64,000 nucleotides of DNA from Chitinophaga eiseniae (GTDB taxonomy: Bacteria > Bacteroidota > Bacteroidia > Chitinophagales > Chitinophagaceae): contig NZ_FUWZ01000002.1 in the NCBI RefSeq assembly GCF_900167135.1, positions 1,576,651 to 1,640,650 of the forward strand. The letters run 5' to 3'. A program made the position numbers and the translations under genes. Under the pieces are notes generated by a model. It saw only the letters and a list, made by a program, of their open reading frames with translations, made no database searches and was not told the origin of the DNA. Shown in pieces: positions 58,801 to 64,000 of this stretch. How positions within the stretch are numbered: position 1 is the first letter of the stretch; every line of letters begins with the position of its first letter.

Positions 58801-60762
58801 TTAGTTTTTCTCCACCCACATGCCGTTTTCACGGATCAGGCTGATCAGCTCATCTACTGCTACGTCGCTGTTCAGGCCACGTTTTACCACCTCTTTGCCT
58901 CTGTACAGGGTAATTTTTCCAACACCACTGCCCACATAGCCGAAGTCGGCGTCTGCCATTTCCCCGGGGCCGTTCACGATACAGCCCATGATAGCGATTT
59001 TCACGCCTTTCAGATGATGGGTGACCGCCCTGATGCGCGCGGTGGTTTCCTGCAGGTCAAACAGGGTCCGGCCGCAGGAGGGGCAGGAGATGTATTCTGT
59101 TTTGGAGATACGGGTACGGGTAGCCTGGAGGATACCAAAAGCAATATTGTTGAGCAGGGCTGCCTGTGCCTGGTCCTGGTTGGTCAGCCAGAGGCCGTCG
59201 CCGAAGCCATCCAGCAGGAGGGCGCCGGCTTCCGTGGCATGATGGATCAGGTGCTCGTCTGCGGTGGCCTGCGGACTAACGCTGTGGATGATCACCGGTA
59301 CCGTCAGCTGTTGGGCTGTCAGCAGGATGAAGAACCTTCTGATGCTGGCCATGGCGTTGCTGCCGGTAGCATGAACGGCCAGGATGACGGCGCTGGCGGC
59401 AACGGGTTGTGCCAGTTGTTTCAGCAGGTCGCTGATATCTGTGGTGTCCAGGTCGTCTGCATTAACGGCCACGAAGTTCTTTTTACCGGTTTGTCCGGCT
59501 GCCACGGCGTCCAGGTAGGCGCGGGTGCCGAAGTAGGGTACATAGGCGGCTTTGTCGGCCAGCGTCTGCCAATGACCGGCGTCTACTACCACCTGCAATG
59601 TACCGGGCAGGGCAAAGGAGGGCACCTGCGTGCCGGTATAAATATAGTCGGCGGCGGCATCGGCGATGTTCCATTTATCGGAGGGTTCATCGTACGTATA
59701 GCCGATCGCGTTAAGGTCGGAGGGTTGTATCGTGGCCGGATTACGGTAGTCAGCCACTACTACGGGCACCTGTTTGTCGCCGGTATTGTCTACGGCGATG
59801 CTCTCCCTGCGTTTGTAGGAGAACGGGGAGTAGGGAAGTGCGTCCAGCGGCCGGGCGGTAGCTGGTTTTTCCGTACGGGCGCCGCTGTAGCGTTTTACGA
59901 TGTCGCGGCATACGGGCAGCTCAAACTCAGGATCTTCTGTAAGGGAAACCCGGATGGTGTCGCCCACACCGTCTTCCAGCAGGGTACCGATACCGATGGC
60001 TGATTTAATACGGCCGTCTTCGCCGTCGCCGGCTTCTGTAACACCGAGGTGCAGCGGGTAGCAGTGGCCCAGCTCCTGGTGCATGGTTTGCACCAGCAGG
60101 CGGTAGGCCTGTACCATTACCTGCGGGTTGCTGGCCTTCATACTCAGCACAATGTTACGGTACTGCAGGTCTTCCGCGATACGCAGGAATTCCATGGCGC
60201 TTTCCACCATGCCCATGGGCGTGTCGCCGTAGCGGCTCATGATACGGTCGCTGAGGGAGCCGTGGTTGGTGCCAATGCGCATGGCAGTGCCGTATTCCTT
60301 GCAAATGCTCACCAGTGGCGTGAAACGTTCCCGGATACGGTCTATTTCTTCCAGGTATTCGGCATCGGTATATTCGATGGTTTCAAACTTCTTTTTATCG
60401 ATATAGTTACCGGGGTTGATCCTTACTTTTTCCACGATGCGGGCCGCAATTTCGGCTGCATTGGGGGTAAAGTGTATATCTGCTACCAGCGGTGTGTGGT
60501 AACCCTGGCGACGAAGTTCGTTTTTGATGTGCAACAGGTTTTCCGCTTCCTTTTTGCTGGGAGCGGTGATGCGTACCAGTTCTGCCCCCGCCTCGATGCA
60601 CCGGATGGCCTGGGCTACGGTGCCGGCGGTGTCCATGGTGTCGGTGGTGGTCATGGTCTGGATACGGATAGGTTGGAAGTTGCCAATGAGAAGATCACCT
60701 ACCTTTACTTCCAGTGTGGCCAGTCGCTTGTATTCTGTTAATGAGTTGCAATAAAGCTGCAT
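58801..60762 (-). CDS. ispG: 4-hydroxy-3-methylbut-2-en-1-yl diphosphate synthase, long form
   Basis: [4Fe-4S] enzyme of the MEP isoprenoid pathway (MEcPP to HMBPP). 653 residues, against about 370 in E. coli: as in plants, Chlamydia and other Bacteroidota, an extra domain (about 290-540) is inserted between the TIM barrel and the iron-sulfur domain. TIM-barrel motifs VADIHFTPNAAEIAA and RIGTNHGSLSDRIM; cluster ligands CPSCGRTLFDL (about 564-567) and GCIVNGPGEMADADFGYVG. Divergent from the AraC gene. Confidence 0.96.
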   Translation of the reverse strand: MQLYCNSLTEYKRLATLEVKVGDLLIGNFQPIRIQTMTTTDTMDTAGTVAQAIRCIEAGAELVRITAPSKKEAENLLHIKNELRRQGYHTPLVADIHFTPNAAEIAARIVEKVRINPGNYIDKKKFETIEYTDAEYLEEIDRIRERFTPLVSICKEYGTAMRIGTNHGSLSDRIMSRYGDTPMGMVESAMEFLRIAEDLQYRNIVLSMKASNPQVMVQAYRLLVQTMHQELGHCYPLHLGVTEAGDGEDGRIKSAIGIGTLLEDGVGDTIRVSLTEDPEFELPVCRDIVKRYSGARTEKPATARPLDALPYSPFSYKRRESIAVDNTGDKQVPVVVADYRNPATIQPSDLNAIGYTYDEPSDKWNIADAAADYIYTGTQVPSFALPGTLQVVVDAGHWQTLADKAAYVPYFGTRAYLDAVAAGQTGKKNFVAVNADDLDTTDISDLLKQLAQPVAASAVILAVHATGSNAMASIRRFFILLTAQQLTVPVIIHSVSPQATADEHLIHHATEAGALLLDGFGDGLWLTNQDQAQAALLNNIAFGILQATRTRISKTEYISCPSCGRTLFDLQETTARIRAVTHHLKGVKIAIMGCIVNGPGEMADADFGYVGSGVGKITLYRGKEVVKRGLNSDVAVDELISLIRENGMWVEKN

Positions 60763-60784
60763 ACGTTTTTGTTTTCTGCAGGTG

Positions 60785-60792
60785 CAAAGTTA
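60785..60792 (-). promoter_or_regulatory. -7 element of ispG
   Basis: TAACTTTG on the minus strand, an exact TAnnTTTG match, 22 nt before the ispG ATG. Confidence 0.55.
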
Positions 60793-60889
60793 ATAAACCT
60801 GAGGGGCAATTAGCCCACACCTTAAAGCTACATTAAATTCCACGAACGGTGCCGCCAAAGAGGGCCATTCGTTTAAATTTGAGCTACTT

Positions 60890-61753
60890 ATGTCGAATAA
60901 TAAAAGTCTGGACATCCCCTATCAGGAATGGCCGCTGAAATCACAGTTCAACATCGCCCCGCTGGGGATGGCTGCGACGGATTTCACCCACCAGCCGCAC
61001 CGGCATCACCATTTTCAGATCCTGTGGTTTACCAAAGCCAAAGGCCGGCATATGGTCGATTTTGTGTGGTATGAAATGGAAGACAATATGTTATTCCTGC
61101 TGAGGCCCGGACAGGTGCATCAGCTGGACTGTGAGCGGGAAGGTCATGTGATCTTTTTCACCGAACGCTTTTATTTTGCCAATAAACACGACAAAGAAAC
61201 CCTGTACGATTTTTCCAACCTTTTCGACAACTGGCATGGCTACGGCCCGATCCTTATCGGCGAAAACACGGCCCCGTCATTATTGGGGCTGGTAGACCTG
61301 ATGAGCCGGGAACACCGCTCTCCGGGCGCCAACGGTCGCAGTATCGTCAAACATTATCTCAATGCCTTCCTGTTGCTGGCAGAAAGAGAGAAAAAACGCA
61401 ACGCTACCGATACCATGCGGCCGCTCCATCACGATTCCCGCGTGGTACAGCTCCGTCGCCTGCTGGAAAAACACTACACCCGCGAACATCAGGTGGCCTT
61501 TTATGCCAATGCTTTTGCCCTGACACCCAAGCGGTTAAATGAAATCACGAAAGAAACTACCGGCCGTACCGTCACGGAACTGCTGCATGACCGCATTATC
61601 CTGGAAGCCAAACGGAACCTGGCCTTCAGCCACAAGAGCGTAAAAGAAATCTGCTATGAGCTTGGGTTTGAAGATCCTGCCTATTTCAGCCGGTTTTTTA
61701 AAAACAACGCCGGTATCTCTCCCCAGGACTTCCGGGACATAATGTTCAAATAG
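60890..61753 (+). CDS. AraC-family transcriptional regulator
   Basis: 287 residues. N-terminal cupin-like sensor domain (about 25-135; HQPHRHHHFQILWFTKAKG, LLRPGQVHQLD) and a C-terminal double helix-turn-helix (about 190-285; VAFYANAFALTPKRLNEITKE and VKEICYELGFEDPAYFSRFFKNNAG). Such regulators usually sense small effectors. It is divergent from ispG and followed by a long gene-free stretch, so its regulon cannot be read from context. Confidence 0.93.
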   Translation: MSNNKSLDIPYQEWPLKSQFNIAPLGMAATDFTHQPHRHHHFQILWFTKAKGRHMVDFVWYEMEDNMLFLLRPGQVHQLDCEREGHVIFFTERFYFANKHDKETLYDFSNLFDNWHGYGPILIGENTAPSLLGLVDLMSREHRSPGANGRSIVKHYLNAFLLLAEREKKRNATDTMRPLHHDSRVVQLRRLLEKHYTREHQVAFYANAFALTPKRLNEITKETTGRTVTELLHDRIILEAKRNLAFSHKSVKEICYELGFEDPAYFSRFFKNNAGISPQDFRDIMFK

Positions 61754-61800
61754 TCCAAGTCAATAGCTGAATTGTCCTAGTAGATTGTCCCGTCTGCACT

Positions 61801-61808
61801 TAGTTTTG
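61801..61808 (+). promoter_or_regulatory. -7 element (TAGTTTTG) ahead of the candidate RNA
   Basis: Exact TAnnTTTG match. TTG triplets upstream are at 13 and 26 nt, outside the usual spacing, so the -33 box is weak. Confidence 0.45.
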
Positions 61809-61813
61809 CGTAT

Positions 61814-62200
61814 TGAATTGTTTTTTGCCCGCTGACGTTGAACCGGAAATCATGCAAGGATGCTAAAATGTTAACTGTGCTGTAAGTCTTCCCGTCACCC
61901 ACGCAAGTCAGGGGACCGGATGGGCGGGAAGCCCTCTGGTCGATGCCAGCGATAAAACAAAAATATCAGCAGCCGTGAAAACGCACTGCCTAAAAATATG
62001 TGTGTTTTAAAGTTCGGGGAGGTGTTTGCCGGAAATGTAAGATGAATACAAGACCATTAGGCTGGCAAATAGGTAAAGAGTAACCAGTCAGGCGGCGAAC
62101 ATCTTCCCCTTACCTTATTACTGGCAAAGAGTACTGTTACCATGCGTAACTGTTGTAGGTTTAGGTAAAATGGCCGGAATAATCATGTTCCGGTTTTTTT
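61814..62200 (+). ncRNA. Candidate structured RNA of about 390 nt (unassigned)
   Basis: Bounded by the -7 element at 61801-61808 and an intrinsic terminator at 62174-62200. Internal pairings seen: CTTCCCG (61889-61895) with CGGGAAG (61925-61931 region), CTGG with CCAG around TCGATG (near 61937-61950), GATA with TATC, and TAGGTAA (near 62069) with TTACCTTA (near 62113). It was compared from memory with RNase P RNA (no GAGGAAAGTCC), tmRNA, SRP RNA, 6S RNA, and cobalamin, TPP and c-di-GMP riboswitches; none fits. It could also be a long leader or degraded DNA. Confidence 0.4.
62174..62200 (+). terminator. Terminator of the candidate RNA
   Basis: CCGGAA (62174-62179), loop TAATCATG, TTCCGG (62188-62193), then seven T. 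Confidence 0.85.
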
Positions 62201-62206
62201 ATGATA

Positions 62207-62243
62207 AAAAATCCGGCAGTATCATTGATGCTGCCGGATTTTT
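62207..62243 (-). terminator. Terminator of the bat operon (bidirectional)
   Basis: AAAAATCCGGCAG-type arm (62207-62219) with CTGCCGGATTTTT (62231-62243): 13-bp stem with T-run on either strand, 25 nt after the last stop of the minus-strand operon. Confidence 0.9.
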
Positions 62244-62268
62244 GCTGTTTACTGCGTATATAGAAAGA

Positions 62269-63060
62269 TTACCAGTCTTTTTCCACAGGCACCGGTTGCC
62301 CTTTCATTTTCTTGGCTTTGTCCTGCAGTTTCTTTTCTTCCTGGGATAATGCCTGTAACAGCCTTTCAGCTTCCTGTTTATTCATTTTGCTGGGCTGTGG
62401 CTCTGGTTTCTGCTGGTCCTGCTGGTCTTTGTCTTTGTTCTGATCTTTGTTCTGATCTTTGTTTTTGTCTTTGTCCTGCTGGTCTTTATGCTGGTCTTTT
62501 TTGTCTTTATCCTGCTGGTCCTTGTTCTGGTCCTTATTCTGGTCTTTGTTCTTGTCCTTGTTCTTGTCTTTGTTTTTATCCTTATTGTCTTTATTGTCTT
62601 TGTTGTCCTGCTGTTGTTTTTTCAGCATAGCCTGCGCGTAAGCGAGGTTATAGCGGGCATCTTCATCGGCGGGATTGATTTTCAGGGCCTGCTTGTAGGA
62701 TTTAATGCTTTCTTCCCACTTTTTGGCCTCCATAAAAGTGTTGCCGATGTTGTAATCCGCCTCCGCTTTCATCCGGCTGTTATCGGCTGTTTTCAGGCTG
62801 TTGGCATATTGGGTACGGGCGTCGTCATATCTTTTTTGCTGATAGAGGGAGTTGCCCAGGTTATAGCTGCCTACGGCTGATTGTGCATTTTGTTCGAGGG
62901 CTTTTTTATAGTTGGCCTCTGCGTCGCTGAACAGCTGCTTCTGATACAGTTCATTGCCTTTGCGGATAAACTTGTTGGTGCCGTTCTGCGCCAGCGTGGT
63001 AAAGCCGGTAAGCAGTAATGCAGCCATAAAGCAACCCTGTTTTATAAAAGTAATGTTCAT
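62269..63060 (-). CDS. Tetratricopeptide protein, BatC-like, with Lys/Asp/Asn/Gln repeat region
   Basis: 263 residues. Signal peptide (cleavage after TLAQ), three or four TPR units (about 30-140; NKFIRKGNELYQKQLFSDAEANYKKAL shown as GNELYQKQLFSDAEANYKKA, YNLGNSLYQQKRYDDAR, YNIGNTFMEAKKWEESI), then about 70 residues composed almost only of K, D, N and Q (about 147-220), and a short C-terminal helix rich in Lys/Glu. Lies 12 nt after a batB-like gene, the known order of the Bacteroides aerotolerance (Bat) operon. The periplasmic TPR protein is thought to act with the membrane VWA proteins. Confidence 0.85.
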   Translation of the reverse strand: MNITFIKQGCFMAALLLTGFTTLAQNGTNKFIRKGNELYQKQLFSDAEANYKKALEQNAQSAVGSYNLGNSLYQQKRYDDARTQYANSLKTADNSRMKAEADYNIGNTFMEAKKWEESIKSYKQALKINPADEDARYNLAYAQAMLKKQQQDNKDNKDNKDKNKDKNKDKNKDQNKDQNKDQQDKDKKDQHKDQQDKDKNKDQNKDQNKDKDQQDQQKPEPQPSKMNKQEAERLLQALSQEEKKLQDKAKKMKGQPVPVEKDW

Positions 63061-63072
63061 GATCTGTTGGAA

Positions 63073-64000
63073 TTAAGCTACGGTAGTTTCCCGGGGCTCG
63101 CGCGGGAGGCGTACTTCCGGTATGAAAAATTCAATCAGCAGTAACGCCAGGCAGATGCCCAGGAAATATTGAAAATAGCTGTTATAGTCTGTGAATACAT
63201 TTTCGCCGAATTCTTTCTGCTCCATGCTGTCGATCTTGCTGACCAGTGTATTCACCACATCGTCTGTATTGTTGTCCAGGTGTTGATAGATGCCTTTTCC
63301 TGCTGCGGCGATTCCTTTGAGCTCATTTTCATTGAGTTTGGAAATCACGGTATTACCTTCCCTGTCTTTTTTATAGCCGCCTGTTTCCGGGTCCGGAAGC
63401 GGGGAGCCGGCCACGGAACCGATACCGATGGTATTGGTAACCACGCCGTTATCGAAAGCGGTCCGGGTTTTTTGCAAGGCTGTTTCGTCATGGTCTTCCC
63501 CGTCGGAGATGACTACCAGCGCTTTATGTTTACGTTCTTTTTTGTTGAAGGCTTCGTCGGACACCTGGATGGCTTGCCCGATGGCGGTGCCCTGTGTGGG
63601 GATCATCTCCGGGGAGACGGTGCTCAGGTACATTTTGGCGGCGGAATAATCGATGGTGAGCGGCATCTGGAGGTACGCATTGCCGGCAAACACCACAAGG
63701 CCAACGCGGTCGTTGTCCAGTTTGTCCATCAGCTTGCTGATAAGCTGCTTGGCGCGGGTGAGCCTGTCGGGCTGGATGTCGTTGGCCAGCATACTTTTAC
63801 TCACATCGAGCGCTATCACCACGTCCACGCCTTTCCGGGTGATTTTCTCCATGCGGCTGCCCTTTTGCAGGTTGGCAAGTCCCAGTACTCCGAAGAAAAA
63901 GGCCAGAAAAATCAGAAGGAATTTGAATACAAACAGTTTACGGGAATAACCGGCGAACAGTTTTTCCACGAGGGCTGGGTCGCCGATACGGCGTATGGAG
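63073..64000 (-). CDS. batB: BatB-like von Willebrand factor A membrane protein (N-terminus outside window)
   Basis: At least 309 residues are visible; the frame stays open to the right edge. The residues before an internal GTG at 63969 read RRIGDPALVEKLF, matching the family's FGDPxLxxxL segment, so translation starts outside the window. Membrane helix FKFLLIFLAFFFGVLGLA, VWA domain with the MIDAS motif DVSKS (in VVIALDVSKSML), TQGTAIGQAI, VVISDGEDHDE, and a C-terminal helix FLGICLALLLIEFF. Part of the Bat (aerotolerance) operon with the TPR gene downstream. Confidence 0.9.
   Translation of the reverse strand, partial: SIRRIGDPALVEKLFAGYSRKLFVFKFLLIFLAFFFGVLGLANLQKGSRMEKITRKGVDVVIALDVSKSMLANDIQPDRLTRAKQLISKLMDKLDNDRVGLVVFAGNAYLQMPLTIDYSAAKMYLSTVSPEMIPTQGTAIGQAIQVSDEAFNKKERKHKALVVISDGEDHDETALQKTRTAFDNGVVTNTIGIGSVAGSPLPDPETGGYKKDREGNTVISKLNENELKGIAAAGKGIYQHLDNNTDDVVNTLVSKIDSMEQKEFGENVFTDYNSYFQYFLGICLALLLIEFFIPEVRLPREPRETTVA

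Larger units (their letters stand above)
61754..62268. other. 515-bp gene-free stretch after the AraC gene
   Basis: No credible protein gene; only ORFs of 5-13 codons (for example MNTRPLGWQIGKE near 62041). It holds a -7 element, several internal complementarities and two terminators, described separately as a candidate RNA. Confidence 0.5.

Noticed and set aside
61814..62200. RNase P RNA, tmRNA or cobalamin/TPP/c-di-GMP riboswitch
   Set aside because: Key consensus blocks (GAGGAAAGTCC for RNase P, tRNA-like ends for tmRNA, CTGAGA for TPP and the conserved cobalamin box) are not present; a TGCCAGCG similarity to TPP is too short.

Overview
The window reads as a chromosomal segment of a Bacteroidota bacterium, most likely of the Chitinophagaceae (Chitinophaga-like). 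The evidence is two SusC/SusD pairs, an ECF sigma/FecR/STN-SusC signalling cassette, Bacteroidota-type promoters (TTTG, about 20 nt, TAnnTTTG), a two-gene MetH, the long form of IspG, a DUF4286 protein, a bTHX ribosomal protein and a Bat-type operon. Most genes are housekeeping. No phage, transposase, CRISPR array, tRNA or rRNA was seen. Family assignments rest on motif recognition, without database searches.

Layout. 1-5 kb: the 5' part of an rlmD-type rRNA methyltransferase (minus, runs off the left edge), a TlpA-like thioredoxin protein and three tandem small outer-membrane beta-barrels. 5-10 kb: metF, divergent from lptB-GH3-fabG. 9.6-25.5 kb: the accessory region, with a SusC/SusD pair on the minus strand back-to-back with an ECF sigma, FecR, STN-bearing SusC, SusD and a large GH-like (DUF6067-type) secreted enzyme, then an SMP-30/gluconolactonase protein. 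25.6-33 kb: nucleoid-associated protein, RicT/PSP1 protein, DNA polymerase III delta', a lipoprotein, glutathione peroxidase, ComF and RadA. 33.6-38.6 kb: a Zn peptidase, then rplM-rpsI-rpsB-tsf-pyrH. 38.7-46.5 kb: DUF3298 lipoprotein, pdxH, bTHX, HU, DUF4286, exonuclease III and metH as two genes. 46.7-53 kb: a short ORF ending in a cysteine cluster with a 71-aa partner, recR, an Ig-like lipoprotein, SRPBCC protein, lipoprotein, LpxR-like protein and CoA-transferase. 53-61.8 kb: acetyltransferases, a small sigma-like gene with two paralogous membrane partners, lipocalin-like lipoprotein, metallo-beta-lactamase-fold hydrolase, LysR, ispG and AraC. 61.8-64 kb: a gene-free stretch that looks like a terminated structured RNA, then batC-like and batB-like genes running off the right edge.

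How parts work together. The sigma/FecR/STN-SusC/SusD set is the architecture of a substrate-sensing import system: SusC signals through its STN domain to FecR, which releases the sigma factor. The enzyme just downstream would supply the substrate, and the divergent SusC/SusD pair could be under the same sigma factor. metF and the two metH genes make up the methyl-transfer branch of methionine synthesis.

Most unusual non-coding structure: a family of long nested palindromes sits at gene 3' ends, four of five between convergent genes. There is a possible RNA of about 390 nt upstream of the bat genes. A 30-codon ORF ending in five cysteines within nine residues, with a near-ideal promoter, lies divergent from metH and resembles a cysteine-responsive leader peptide.
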